A stretch of 64,000 bases of DNA from Deltaproteobacteria bacterium (GCA_029262535.1 JAJCZF010000040.1:18686-82685); one strand, 5' to 3'; counted from the first letter of the stretch, positions 29,225 through 39,956 are shown. Program-made: numbers and translations. The notes: generated by a model from the sequence alone, not told the origin.

Positions 29225-29815
29225 ATGAAAAAGTTTTTAGTACTGCTTTCGTTCTGCGCAATCGTACTCTCTTCGTCTCTTGTAAAAGCGGACGACGCTC
29301 CTCTAGGGCTTGCAAGCCTTGCCGTTAAGATAGACCAGGTGCAGTTCACCAACAGCACGCTCAATGACGCCGACATCAAAGACGGCGCATATGTGGGTGT
29401 TGAGGCATACCTGAACCTTAAGGAAAATCTCTACATAGGCGGCGAAGTCGGTCACGCAAAGGCAGAGGGAACGATGGCCACGACATCCGGCCCGAGGGAT
29501 ACGGAGGCCTCCTATACCAACCTCGAACTCAACCTCAAGTACCTTGTCGAAGGCGAGAGCAACTTCCTTATTGACTTCGGCGCCGGTCTTGCGTACATCC
29601 GCGGCGAAGAGGAACTTAAGTCCACCACATGGGCAGCCAGTTCCACACGCGACGACTGGATGATGGGCGGTCAGGTATTTGCGGACTTCAATTATACATT
29701 CAGTTCGTTCTTCGCCGGCGCAAATATCAAGTATCAGATAACCGAAGACTCTGATGAGACATCTTACGACTACACCAACTACCGTTACGGTGTACAGTTC
29801 GGCATCATGTTCTAA
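29225..29815 (+). CDS. Outer-membrane beta-barrel protein (paralog 1)
   Basis: 196 aa; signal peptide, DGAYVGVEAYLNLKENLYIGGEVGHA, LDFGAGLAY-like strands, C-terminal aromatic residue. Confidence 0.8.
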   Translation: MKKFLVLLSFCAIVLSSSLVKADDAPLGLASLAVKIDQVQFTNSTLNDADIKDGAYVGVEAYLNLKENLYIGGEVGHAKAEGTMATTSGPRDTEASYTNLELNLKYLVEGESNFLIDFGAGLAYIRGEEELKSTTWAASSTRDDWMMGGQVFADFNYTFSSFFAGANIKYQITEDSDETSYDYTNYRYGVQFGIMF

Positions 29816-29838
29816 TAGCCCTAACCTGTTATTACCTT

Positions 29839-29876
29839 GAAGCGCCCCTTTACTACTGAAGGGGCGCTTCTTTTAT
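29839..29876 (+). terminator. Rho-independent terminator
   Basis: GAAGCGCCCCTT / AAGGGGCGCTTC stem followed by TTTT. Confidence 0.88.
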
Positions 29877-29956
29877 CATTGAGAAATCCCCTTACACGAC
29901 GCAAGACCCTTCGATAATTCTCATTAACTATTCTAATTTATTGGAGGCCTTCCTTT

Positions 29957-30535
29957 ATGAAAAACCTTATTTTAATCTTTCCTGCCTTTCTGCTCGTATT
30001 TTTTCTTTCCACTGCTCAAGCCGTGGTAGAAGCGCCTCTCGGCGACCGCTATATTGCCATAAAAGGTAGCTATGTGCGGATGACCGATAGCTCGCTCGAA
30101 CGTTTGGATATCGACGGCGGCGCTTATGTCGGCATTGAAGGTTATGTCGCTATCTTGAATAATATATATGTCGGCGCAGAGTACGGCCAGTATCGCGTGA
30201 GCGGCTCATCGAACTCCGTAAAGACCGAGCTGATAATGACCCCTATTGAGCTTAATGCCAAGTACGCTGTCGATGTGGCGGAAAATCTCGTACTCGACAT
30301 AGGTGGCGGTCTATCCTATAACCACCTGAAAGTAAAGCAAAAGCTCCCCTTTAGAGGCACTCATACAAGCTCCGATAGCGGGTCCGGTATGCAGCTCTTT
30401 AGCGGTATAAGCTATAGAACAGGCCGCTATCTGGTAGGCCTCAATGCCAAATACCATATAATAAACGATGAAAGTAGCAACAGGTACGACACCGACAGCT
30501 GGCGCACCGGCGCTCATATGGGGGTAACCTTCTAG
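29957..30535 (+). CDS. Outer-membrane beta-barrel protein (paralog 2)
   Basis: 192 aa; DGGAYVGIEGYVAILNNIYVGAEYGQYRVSG parallels the previous gene; same C-terminal layout. Confidence 0.8.
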   Translation: MKNLILIFPAFLLVFFLSTAQAVVEAPLGDRYIAIKGSYVRMTDSSLERLDIDGGAYVGIEGYVAILNNIYVGAEYGQYRVSGSSNSVKTELIMTPIELNAKYAVDVAENLVLDIGGGLSYNHLKVKQKLPFRGTHTSSDSGSGMQLFSGISYRTGRYLVGLNAKYHIINDESSNRYDTDSWRTGAHMGVTF

Positions 30536-30559
30536 AGAAGCTCGGTAATGTGAGATTTA

Positions 30560-30600
30560 AAGAGGCCTATTACGGTATTTCGTAATGGGCCTCTTTTTTT
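30560..30600 (+). terminator. Rho-independent terminator
   Basis: AAGAGGCCTATTACG / CGTAATGGGCCTCTT stem plus T run. Confidence 0.88.
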
Positions 30601-30733
30601 AATGCGACTATCTCCACTCAAAAAACCCTTGCCAAAGGCCACCCTCGTGATATACTCATCATTTATCGGGTTAGATCGTTCCGGCCCTCCTTATGTATTG
30701 AAAATATCTTTGCTTTCTGATATGATTATTTGA

Positions 30734-31450
30734 TTGTCAAACCTAATCAAAAGGGCAAAAATGAATCTCTTTTTGAAACAATACTGGACGCTCTCAAAGG
30801 CGCCGTTAGTTCTGCTCGTTATCGCCATAACCTTCTTTATCGGCGGCTGTAAGGATGAAGAAGCGGCGGGTCCTCCCAAGATCACGAAACGCATGAATAT
30901 CGAACTCCCGGCCGATATGTCCACCAAGGTCTCGGTTAAGTCCAAGGGCGTAGTCTCTCCCAAATCTCCAACAGCACCGACTGCCGCTACAGTTGCAGCC
31001 TCTACAGTTATTGATCCTGTTAAACCCGAGATAGGCTGGATCAAGCCCAAATCCACAACTAAGAAGAAGCCGACCGTAAAGCGCAGCTCAAAAAAGAGCA
31101 AGACCGCATCAAAGAAGACGGCCTCAAAGAGCAAGACCGCAACTCTAACAAAATCCAAAACCGGATCGGCTAAAGCGGCCTTATCATCTGTTTACGCCGT
31201 CAGCGTCGCCTCCTTTAGCGCAAAGAGCAAGGCCGATGCTTTAAAGAAGAAGCTCAATAAGAGCGGTTATAGCGCCTATATCGCGGACTTTACGCTCAAG
31301 GGCAAGAAATGGTACCGCGTACGTGTCGGCTTTTATAAGAGCGAAGACGACGCTTATGTAGCCAAGACGAAGATCGAAAAGAAGTACAATACCAAAGGCG
31401 CATGGGTCGTTAAACCCACAAGGGCAGAACGCTCGGCGCACTCCGGCTAA
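30734..31450 (+). CDS. SPOR-domain lipoprotein
   Basis: 238 aa; lipobox-like FIGGC, K/S/T-rich linker, SPOR domain YAVSVASFSAKSKADALKKKLNKSGYSAYI...KKWYRVRVGFY. Confidence 0.88.
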   Translation: MSNLIKRAKMNLFLKQYWTLSKAPLVLLVIAITFFIGGCKDEEAAGPPKITKRMNIELPADMSTKVSVKSKGVVSPKSPTAPTAATVAASTVIDPVKPEIGWIKPKSTTKKKPTVKRSSKKSKTASKKTASKSKTATLTKSKTGSAKAALSSVYAVSVASFSAKSKADALKKKLNKSGYSAYIADFTLKGKKWYRVRVGFYKSEDDAYVAKTKIEKKYNTKGAWVVKPTRAERSAHSG

Positions 31451-31467
31451 AAACCGCCAATCATCCA

Positions 31468-32928
31468 ATGAAACAAAAAGTACTTATAGAGACCTTCGGT
31501 TGCCAGATGAATACGAGCGACACCGACAGGCTGCTCGGCTTTCTTGAGAGAGCCGGTTATGAGGAGACGCGCGAGCCACAAGAGGCCGATCTCATATTGA
31601 TAAATACCTGTAGCGTGCGCGATAAACCGCAACAGAAGGTCTATAGCGCCGCCGGGCGTTATAAGAGCTTAAAGGGCCAAAAGCCCAACCTTATAGTCGG
31701 CATATGCGGCTGCGTCGCACAGCAAGAGGGCGAGCGTCTTCTTGAGAGGATGCCGTACCTCGACCTCGTCTTCGGCCCCCAGTCCATACACAGGATCAAC
31801 GAGCTGCTTAAAGAAGTAAGAGAGGGAAAAGAACGCACCTCCGATACTCCGCAGATCGAGACCATATCACCCGAAGAGTTTCCCTCATTCGCCCCGCGCG
31901 GAGGTGAGACCAGGGCCTTTGTCTCTATAATGCGCGGCTGCGATAACTTTTGCGCATATTGTATCGTTCCCTTTACGAGGGGGCGCGAGGTAAGCCGCAC
32001 CTCAAAAGATATCCTGGAAGAGGTAGCATCTCTCGTAGAGGGCGGTATCACCGAGGTTACGCTTCTAGGCCAGAATGTGAATTCATACGGACAAAAGAGG
32101 CTCTCTGAAGAGATCGCCTCCGACCCGTCCGACGCGGATCGCTCATTTACGGCGCTTTTAAAGGAAGTTTGCGCTGTCGATGGTATTAAGAGGGTGCGTT
32201 TTGTTACATCTCACCCGAAAGATATAAGCGACGAGCTTATATATCTCTTCGCTACCGAACCGAAGCTCGCGCGCCATCTGCACCTGCCCTTACAGTCGGG
32301 CTCGGATGACGTGCTTGAGCGCATGGGCAGGGGATATACGAGAGAGAGTTACCTAAAAATGGCTCTGCGTATCAGAGAGTTATATGAGGATATATCTCTA
32401 ACGACCGATATCATAGTAGGCTTTCCCGGTGAGACGGACGAGGATTTTTCGCAGACCATGGATATAATAGAGAAACTACGTTACGATAGTATCTTCTCTT
32501 TTAAATATTCGCCACGCCCCGGCACTTTGGCCGAGTCCTTTACAGACGAGGTGGACGAGCAAGTAAAGAGCAGACGCCTGCTTATACTGCAAGAGCGTCA
32601 TAAAGAGATCGCATTGGAAGAGAACCGAGCGCTTATAGGCGCTACGGCCTCTGTATTCATAGAGGGTGTTAGCCGAAACGACCCGGACGAACTCATGGGG
32701 CGCACTTCGTGCAACAGGGTTGTAAATCTTAAGTCTACCGGTCTTAATACAGAAACCACAGCACTTACCGGTAGTATAGTAAAAGTCTCTATTACCGACG
32801 CTTTCGCCAATTCGTTACGCGGTTTTGTGGTAGATGAATCTGACTCAATTGAAGAGTCCGGCAAAGAGCCGATTAAAGAGCCAAACGAAAAACCGACCGA
32901 AGAGATCAGGTCTTATAATGCTTATTAG
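31468..32928 (+). CDS. miaB: tRNA-2-methylthio-N6-dimethylallyladenosine synthase
   Basis: 486 aa; ETFGCQMNTSDTDR, MRGCDNFCAYCIVPFTRGREVSR, C-terminal TRAM region. Confidence 0.95.
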   Translation: MKQKVLIETFGCQMNTSDTDRLLGFLERAGYEETREPQEADLILINTCSVRDKPQQKVYSAAGRYKSLKGQKPNLIVGICGCVAQQEGERLLERMPYLDLVFGPQSIHRINELLKEVREGKERTSDTPQIETISPEEFPSFAPRGGETRAFVSIMRGCDNFCAYCIVPFTRGREVSRTSKDILEEVASLVEGGITEVTLLGQNVNSYGQKRLSEEIASDPSDADRSFTALLKEVCAVDGIKRVRFVTSHPKDISDELIYLFATEPKLARHLHLPLQSGSDDVLERMGRGYTRESYLKMALRIRELYEDISLTTDIIVGFPGETDEDFSQTMDIIEKLRYDSIFSFKYSPRPGTLAESFTDEVDEQVKSRRLLILQERHKEIALEENRALIGATASVFIEGVSRNDPDELMGRTSCNRVVNLKSTGLNTETTALTGSIVKVSITDAFANSLRGFVVDESDSIEESGKEPIKEPNEKPTEEIRSYNAY

Positions 32929-33412
32929 GATGCATGTAGAGAGTGTCGCCGTCGACCCGGAAACACGCGTGCCGATAGTGATATTGAAAGATAAGGAGAA
33001 TGAACGCTCCTTGCCGATCTGGATCGGTCTCGTTGAAGCGGGGGCTATCGTTATGGCGCTTGAAGATATGTCGCTCTCTCGACCCATGACGCACGATATA
33101 ATGTTTAATCTGCTTGCGAGCGTCGAGGTCGAGGTCGCAAGTGTCGAGGTAAACGATATAAGGGATAATGTCTATTACGCGACCATACACCTTGCCGCGC
33201 ACGGTGAGCGTTCTATTGTGGACGCGAGGCCGAGCGACGCCATTGCTCTCGCGCTCAGGGCCAACTGCCCGATCATGGTCGATACGAAGGTCATTGAGAA
33301 ATCAAAAGATATAAAGGTAACGATGCTGGATAAAAATGTCTCTGACCCGGATGAACTTGCCGATATACTGGGCTCTCTCGACTCAGAGGACTTTGGCAAA
33401 TATAAGATGTAG
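32918..33412 (+). CDS. Bifunctional nuclease family protein (DUF151)
   Basis: VESVAVDPETRVPIVILKDKENERSLPIWIGLVEAGAI, PSDAIALALR; start MLIRMHV overlaps the miaB 3' end. Confidence 0.92.
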   Translation: MLIRMHVESVAVDPETRVPIVILKDKENERSLPIWIGLVEAGAIVMALEDMSLSRPMTHDIMFNLLASVEVEVASVEVNDIRDNVYYATIHLAAHGERSIVDARPSDAIALALRANCPIMVDTKVIEKSKDIKVTMLDKNVSDPDELADILGSLDSEDFGKYKM

Positions 33413-33491
33413 ATAGAACTTTTATTATGCCCGTTTTTATAATGCCCTATTTTTATAATGATTGAGATCTTATTATGGGGGAGGTTTTATT

Positions 33492-34139
33492 GTGATTGAT
33501 CTGCACACACATACGCTCTTGAGCGACGGCGTGCTCGTACCCTCCGAACTGGTTAGAAGGGCGGAGGTTCACGGCTACGAGGCCATCGCCATCACCGACC
33601 ACGTTGACGCCTCCAATATCGAGCGCGTCATCGGCGATATTACAAAATATACCGAAGGGCTCGACCCTGATGATCCGATAAGGGTTATACCCGGCGTTGA
33701 GATCACCCATGTCAGGCCCGACCGTATAGGGGAGATGACGAAGCTTGCGCGCTCTCTTGGCGCGAAGATCGTCATATGCCACGGCGAAACGGTCGCCGAG
33801 CCGGTGGCGCGCGGCACAAACCGGGCCGCCATAGAAGCCGGTGTCGATATACTGGCTCACCCCGGCCTTATTACCGAAGAAGCATGCCGCCTGGCGGCCG
33901 AACGCGGCGTCTACCTTGAGATAACAAGCCGCGCCGGACACTCTATTACTAACGGCCATGTGGCCTCCATGGCGGCCCTTTGCGGAGCAAGGATGGTATT
34001 AAATAGCGACGCGCACGCGCCCGGCGATCTTATTAGCGACGAATACGCGATGGTTGTGGCTCACGGGGCCTCCATCGACGAAAACCTATATGGAGAGATG
34101 AAAGATAATGCACGTAATATCATTGAAAAACTTACTTAA
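33492..34139 (+). CDS. PHP-domain histidinol-phosphatase-like protein
   Basis: IDLHTHTLLSDG, AITDHVDASN, GVEITHV, DILAHPGLI; GTG start at 33492. Confidence 0.88.
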   Translation: MIDLHTHTLLSDGVLVPSELVRRAEVHGYEAIAITDHVDASNIERVIGDITKYTEGLDPDDPIRVIPGVEITHVRPDRIGEMTKLARSLGAKIVICHGETVAEPVARGTNRAAIEAGVDILAHPGLITEEACRLAAERGVYLEITSRAGHSITNGHVASMAALCGARMVLNSDAHAPGDLISDEYAMVVAHGASIDENLYGEMKDNARNIIEKLT

Positions 34140-35433
34140 AGGACTAGGGCTCTTAACTATAGTTCTGACCTTCGGAGCCGTCGCAACAGGCTGCAAGACC
34201 ACCACAGCTACTTCTCAGAACGATCTCGATAAACCTTCCGGGGCCGCAATATTAAAGCAATCGCCTCCGAGAACCACCGACGGTTCCACGCCGTGGACGA
34301 CCTTCTTATTCGACTTTGGAAGGAATAACTATACGCCCGACAAGATGACGATACCTCCCGGCGGCTCAAAGAAGTTCAACCTGACCGGCTCGTTCTCCGT
34401 CTCTCGCATGAACTCGCCAAGACAGTACTCGACACCGGCTATTGTAGGGAATACCGCTTACGTAGGCTCTTCAGAGGGCGCCTTTTACGCGCTCGACCTC
34501 ATAAGCGGCGAAGAGATCTGGCGAGTCGAGACCAATGCGGCAATAGACGCCTCTCCGACCGTAACCGAAGCGCTTGTCTGTTTTGGCACCTCCGGCGGAT
34601 CACTCTACTGCCTCGATAGATCTACCGGCAAGGAACGGTTGCGTTATAACGTGCATACGGAGATAATCTCGTCACCGATCATATCGGGCGGCTCGGCTTT
34701 TTTCACAAGCGCCGATAACCGCCTTCATGCGATAGATATAAGGACGGGCGAGAAGCTCTGGTCCTATTCGAGCCGCGCTAACGCCATGGTTACTCGACGT
34801 TTTTTCAATTCTCCGGCGGCCTCTAAAGATCTTATCTACTGCCTCTTTCCGGATGGACGACTAATGGCCTTCAGTAAAGATAACGGCAGGTTGACATGGA
34901 TACAGGAGCTACTTGAAAGCGAGTCCGAGACCCCGAACGTACGCCGCACGCCACTTTTTCATAACGGGCTGGTATATGCAATCGACGACAAGGGCAGCCT
35001 GCGCGCTATGGACGGCGCAACCGGCAAACTCAAGATAGTCTACGATGTAACCGATGCCGTGGACTTCTTTATAGCCAACGGTAATGTCATCATTGTCGGC
35101 ACCGAAGAGGTCGTTTCCATCGATAAAAAGACGGGAAAGACTCTATGGGCAAAACCGCAAAAACTCGGAACGACAAAGTCCATAGCCGGAGCGGGGGAGA
35201 ACTTAATACTTCTATCCAACCGTGAAATTCAGCCCTTTAAGTCGGTAGATAGCTTGGATAAGATAAAGAGCTCATCGGGTTACATACAGGCCTTTTCGCT
35301 AAGTACCGGCAAACTCGCATGGAGCGAAAAGCTCTCAAGCACCGTCTCCGGTAATGTCTCGGCTTCTAAGGATAAACTTTCCTTTGTTACCGATAAGGGC
35401 GCGCTCCTGATATATAGCTCAACCAAAGATTAG
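34108..35433 (+). CDS. PQQ-like beta-propeller lipoprotein (BamB-like)
   Basis: 441 aa; lipobox AVATGC, repeated YALDLISGEEIWR / HAIDIRTGEKLWSY blades. Confidence 0.88.
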   Translation: MHVISLKNLLKGLGLLTIVLTFGAVATGCKTTTATSQNDLDKPSGAAILKQSPPRTTDGSTPWTTFLFDFGRNNYTPDKMTIPPGGSKKFNLTGSFSVSRMNSPRQYSTPAIVGNTAYVGSSEGAFYALDLISGEEIWRVETNAAIDASPTVTEALVCFGTSGGSLYCLDRSTGKERLRYNVHTEIISSPIISGGSAFFTSADNRLHAIDIRTGEKLWSYSSRANAMVTRRFFNSPAASKDLIYCLFPDGRLMAFSKDNGRLTWIQELLESESETPNVRRTPLFHNGLVYAIDDKGSLRAMDGATGKLKIVYDVTDAVDFFIANGNVIIVGTEEVVSIDKKTGKTLWAKPQKLGTTKSIAGAGENLILLSNREIQPFKSVDSLDKIKSSSGYIQAFSLSTGKLAWSEKLSSTVSGNVSASKDKLSFVTDKGALLIYSSTKD

Positions 35434-35448
35434 CAAGGTAGCTAAGAG

Positions 35449-37701
35449 ATGTCCGACAGACTTAATATCGCCTTTCTCTGGCACATGCACCAGCCGCTCT
35501 ACCGCGACCCGCTCACCGGTATCTACGAGCTTCCGTGGGTGCTCTTTCACGCCACAAAAGATTATTACGACATGGTCGCCATACTCGACGACTTCCCGGA
35601 CGTTTCGCAGACCTTCAATATCGTTCCATCTCTTATAGAGCAGCTTAACGATTACGCCTCCGGTAATGTCAAGTGCCTTACAAGGGAATTGACTAAGAAG
35701 GACCCCTCTGACCTGACCGGTAAGGATAAGAGCGACATCCTCGATAGATTCTTCCACGCCAACTGGCATAATATGATAAAACCCCTGCCAAGGTACTGGG
35801 AACTATTGGAAAAACGAGGCTTTACAGCTGACAACGGCGAAATGGAGTCTGCCCTTCGTTACTATACGGATCAGGACTTTATGGATCTCCAGCTGCTCTA
35901 TAACCTTGCCTGGATAGACCCGCAGATCATAAGAGACGATGAAGAATTAAAAGGACTTCAAGAGAAGGGGAGCAACTACGATTCGGACGACAAGGCCATG
36001 ATAGTTTCCAAACAGACCGAGATCGCCGCATCGGTCCTGCCCAAGTATCGTGAACTTGCCGAACGCGGGCAGATTGAGCTAACGACAAGCCCCTATTACC
36101 ACCCAATACTGCCCCTTATTTGCGATAGCGACTCGGCGCGTGAAGCGCTGCCCGATATCGAGCTGCCGACGACACGCCTTATCCACCCGGACGACGCGCG
36201 CGCGCAGATCGCCAAGGGCATAAAACTATTTGAGGAGACATTTGGACATAAGCCGCGCGGCATGTGGCCCTCCGAAGGCTCCGTCTCCATGGATATTATC
36301 CCGCTCCTGAAAGAGGCCGGTATCGAGTGGTTTGCAACCGACGAAGAGATACTTTGCAACAGCACGGGAAAGTCCTTCCACCGCGACAACTACGGCAACC
36401 CGACCGATAGCTTTCTCTACCGTCCATATTCGCTAGAGACAGCGCCCAAAGACGGCGCAGAGGCGGGCGAGATCAAGGTGGTTTTTCGGGACCATCTCTT
36501 AAGCGACCTGATCGGCTTTGAATATTCGCGTATGGACGCGGATCACGCCGCAGACGATATGATTCATAAGCTTCTAAATATCCGTAAGTTAGTAGATAAT
36601 CCTTCTGAACATATCGTAAGTATTATTCTCGACGGTGAGAATGCGTGGGAGAACTATGCCAACGACGGACGAGACTTCCTCTACGCCCTATACTCAAAAC
36701 TTAATAATCATAATGAACTAAAGTGTGTAACTATAGGAGATTTCTTAGATAAATCTCATTCTACTGAGCGCCTTCCTAAGATATTCGCAGGCTCCTGGAT
36801 AAGCCACAACTTCAGGGTATGGATAGGCCACTCCGAGCATAGCGCCGCCTGGGAGCAGGTAAGCACGGCGCGCGCGGCCCTGGTCGATGCCGAAAGTACG
36901 GCTCGCGTTGACGGTCTCTACGAAGAGAAAGAAGATTCGTTCAATGCGGCATGGGAGGCCCTTTACGCCGCCGAGGGAAGCGACTGGTTCTGGTGGTACG
37001 GCGACATTCACTCCTCCGATAACGACGCGCTATTCGACCTGCTCTTTAGAAGACATATCAAGATGATCTACAAGGCCATCTCCGTACAGCCGCCGATGTC
37101 TCTGGAGATACCGATAATATCGACCGAACGCGGCCTTCGTCCCGTTGAAAAACCGGTAAAACTTATCACGCCTGTCATAGACGGCGAGATAACATCATAT
37201 TTCGAGTGGTTAAGCGCCGGTCTGATCCTTCGCGCTCCCGGAGGCGAGGTGAGCGGCGCGATGCATACAGATACGCGCTGGACCGGGCTCATCGACCAGA
37301 TCACATACGGCTTTGATCTCAAAAACCTCTATCTCAGGTTCGACTACCTGGAAGAGCTACGCCCATATGAAGATAAATGGTCCGTAACGATAAATCTGCT
37401 GCATCCCATGCCGCTAAAGATCGTCGTCCATGTCGAGGGCGAAAGGCTCACCAGCGAGGTGCTCGAACGCGACGACAATCACAAGTGGATAACGCTTGGC
37501 CCACTGACCGAGGCCGTGGCCAAAGATGTGCTTGAGATCGCTATCCCCTTCGACATAACAAGGACCTCGCCCGGCGACGAACTATGGACCTTTATCCAGA
37601 TCGACGCCATTGAAAGAGGAAACGAACGCTGGCCGGTAAAAGGCTTTACAATCATAGATTTACCAACGAAAGATTTCGGCTCGGACTATTGGTCGGTATA
37701 G
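35449..37701 (+). CDS. Glycoside hydrolase family 57 protein
   Basis: 750 aa; IAFLWHMHQPLYRDP, GMWPSEGSVS, EWFATDEEIL, SIILDGENAWENY. Confidence 0.93.
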   Translation: MSDRLNIAFLWHMHQPLYRDPLTGIYELPWVLFHATKDYYDMVAILDDFPDVSQTFNIVPSLIEQLNDYASGNVKCLTRELTKKDPSDLTGKDKSDILDRFFHANWHNMIKPLPRYWELLEKRGFTADNGEMESALRYYTDQDFMDLQLLYNLAWIDPQIIRDDEELKGLQEKGSNYDSDDKAMIVSKQTEIAASVLPKYRELAERGQIELTTSPYYHPILPLICDSDSAREALPDIELPTTRLIHPDDARAQIAKGIKLFEETFGHKPRGMWPSEGSVSMDIIPLLKEAGIEWFATDEEILCNSTGKSFHRDNYGNPTDSFLYRPYSLETAPKDGAEAGEIKVVFRDHLLSDLIGFEYSRMDADHAADDMIHKLLNIRKLVDNPSEHIVSIILDGENAWENYANDGRDFLYALYSKLNNHNELKCVTIGDFLDKSHSTERLPKIFAGSWISHNFRVWIGHSEHSAAWEQVSTARAALVDAESTARVDGLYEEKEDSFNAAWEALYAAEGSDWFWWYGDIHSSDNDALFDLLFRRHIKMIYKAISVQPPMSLEIPIISTERGLRPVEKPVKLITPVIDGEITSYFEWLSAGLILRAPGGEVSGAMHTDTRWTGLIDQITYGFDLKNLYLRFDYLEELRPYEDKWSVTINLLHPMPLKIVVHVEGERLTSEVLERDDNHKWITLGPLTEAVAKDVLEIAIPFDITRTSPGDELWTFIQIDAIERGNERWPVKGFTIIDLPTKDFGSDYWSV

Positions 37702-37881
37702 AGGTTTTTTTGTTATTCTTAATACATTCCAGAATAATTGCAGTCTTTTTTTAACCTTCTCTGATATACTAGCTTTGCCGCTCACCCTAGATCATTGATA
37801 TGAAAAGACTTTGAACTCTACAGAAAAAGTGTTATTATATATTCAGCAATTTTTTTTATAATTAAATAGAAGGATAGTATA

Positions 37882-38661
37882 GTGACGGACAATCAACTTA
37901 AAAAATTATTTGAAGATAAGATATGGTCATCGTATAAGGAGGCAAAAGATAGATTTAATTATACTGATCATATTTTTACAGAAATGCTTCATAATTACGG
38001 TGCCATACAAACCTCTATAAAGCTAATTATGAACCCGGTCACTTCAGGCGGCCTTGCAAAGATGGTTTTATATAAGGCTATTAATTTAACTGTAGAGGCT
38101 ACTGTCCTTGAAGGACCATGGAAAAGGTTATTTAATGAGGATGTACTTTCTATGGCGAGGAAAAAACTGGCTAATTATGAGTATACTCCAATAGAATATG
38201 AAGGTGACGAGACTAGTTTTTATGCAGATGTTGAGAATATAAATGTCGATAAGATAAATTATGAATCTACTGCATCAAAAGAGGAATTGGAAGAGCGAGT
38301 AAATAGGCTAATGAACTCAGAACAATCAGATACTCCAGAGGGAGTTCATTTACCTAGGAATGTTGAGACATCTATAGTAACATTTTACCGTGATCCAGCT
38401 GTAAAAGCTTGGGTTCTGAAAAATGCTGCTGGTGCGTGTGAGTGCTGTAATAAACCCGCTCCTTTTAAAAAGAATAATGGCTACCCTTTTCTTGAAGTTC
38501 ACCATGTTATAGAGTTATCTAATGAAGGTAGTGATAAAATTACTAATGCCGTAGCTCTGTGTCCTAACTGTCATCGCGCTTGTCATTACTCAGACAAAAA
38601 GAATTCAATTATCAAGGACTTGTATAATACAATCGACCGATTGGAGGGAGGTAGTGCCTAA
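37882..38661 (+). CDS. HNH endonuclease (McrA-like C-terminal domain)
   Basis: 259 aa; CECCNKPAPFKKNNGYPFLEVHHVIELSNEGSDKITNAVALCPNCHRACHYS; AT-rich relative to neighbours. Confidence 0.88.
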   Translation: MTDNQLKKLFEDKIWSSYKEAKDRFNYTDHIFTEMLHNYGAIQTSIKLIMNPVTSGGLAKMVLYKAINLTVEATVLEGPWKRLFNEDVLSMARKKLANYEYTPIEYEGDETSFYADVENINVDKINYESTASKEELEERVNRLMNSEQSDTPEGVHLPRNVETSIVTFYRDPAVKAWVLKNAAGACECCNKPAPFKKNNGYPFLEVHHVIELSNEGSDKITNAVALCPNCHRACHYSDKKNSIIKDLYNTIDRLEGGSA

Positions 38662-38792
38662 GTTAAAATAAAGCACCCCCCTCATATTTATAAATAGACC
38701 CCTCTCTCTTCTTCGACGCCAACCCTTTACAATGTATGCTACAATATATTCAGTTAATTTATCACAACCATTAACCCTAAAAGGGGACCAGC

Positions 38793-39956
38793 ATGGCCGG
38801 AGGCTTTCGTCTATTTAAGATATACGGTATTACCATTAGCATCGATTTTACATGGTTTATCGTCTTTTTCCTCTTTTCGTGGTCGCTCGCCTACGGTTAT
38901 TACCCCTCCGAAGTGCCGGGCCATACGGTCGGCGCCTATCTCGTCATGGGCTCTATTTCCGCTTTTATGCTCTTCGTATGCGTACTGATCCACGAGCTTT
39001 CGCACTCTGTGACCTCTAATAAACTCGGGGTCGAGGTCAAAGAGATCACTCTCTTTATCTTTGGCGGTGTGGCGCAACTGACCCGTGAGCCGGACACGCC
39101 TGCTAAAGAGCTTAAAATAGCCGTAATGGGGCCGGTTGCGAGCGGCATACTGGCCCTGATCTTCTATCTCATATCCATTATACTGGTAAATCTGGAGGTC
39201 TCCGGGCCGGTGCTCTCTGTTATTAAGTTCCTCTCTCTGATCAATGTCGTGCTTCTGGTATTTAATATGATACCGGGCCTGCCGCTCGACGGAGGCAGGA
39301 TCTTAAAGGCCCTCTGGTGGATGAAGTCCGGCAATATCAATACTGCGACCAGCGCCGCCGGTCACGTCGGACGCGCGTTTGCCACATTTCTAATATTTCT
39401 GGGTTTCTTACAGATGCTCTCCGGCAACTTCTCAGGTGGTCTTTGGGCTATATTGATCGGAGTATTTCTCATGCAGGCCGCCAAAAGCTCGGTACAACAC
39501 CAGCAGCTTGAGTACGGACTTGAGGGGCTCACAGTAGGCGATATAATGACCGAGGCGCCCCACGTTATAACTGTCGATATCTCCGATAAACTGGACAGGG
39601 TCGTCGACGATAAGTTCTTCCATTATCACTTTGTGAGTTTTCCGGTTATGAATCAGGGGGCTCCCGTGGGGCTTCTTTCTATTAACGCCGTAAGAAACGC
39701 GGGGCGCGACAGCTGGCCTACGACAAATGTACTGCAAGTGATGGAGCCGCTTACGAGAAATAATTGCCTCTCTCCTGGCGATTCGGTAATGGCGGCGCTC
39801 ATCGCCATGAATTCGACAGGGCAGGGGCGTTATGTCGTTCTTAAGCAAGATACCTTATACGGAGTCTTATCGAGGCGCGACATACTAAAGACCATTGATT
39901 TCAAGGGAAGGCTCGCCGGTACAGAGACCAAAAACGGCGCAAGTGGCGCAGGGTAA
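38793..39956 (+). CDS. Site-2 protease (M50) family protein with CBS domains
   Basis: 387 aa; LIHELSHSVTS, NMIPGLPLDGGRIL, CBS-like C-terminus. Confidence 0.93.
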   Translation: MAGGFRLFKIYGITISIDFTWFIVFFLFSWSLAYGYYPSEVPGHTVGAYLVMGSISAFMLFVCVLIHELSHSVTSNKLGVEVKEITLFIFGGVAQLTREPDTPAKELKIAVMGPVASGILALIFYLISIILVNLEVSGPVLSVIKFLSLINVVLLVFNMIPGLPLDGGRILKALWWMKSGNINTATSAAGHVGRAFATFLIFLGFLQMLSGNFSGGLWAILIGVFLMQAAKSSVQHQQLEYGLEGLTVGDIMTEAPHVITVDISDKLDRVVDDKFFHYHFVSFPVMNQGAPVGLLSINAVRNAGRDSWPTTNVLQVMEPLTRNNCLSPGDSVMAALIAMNSTGQGRYVVLKQDTLYGVLSRRDILKTIDFKGRLAGTETKNGASGAG

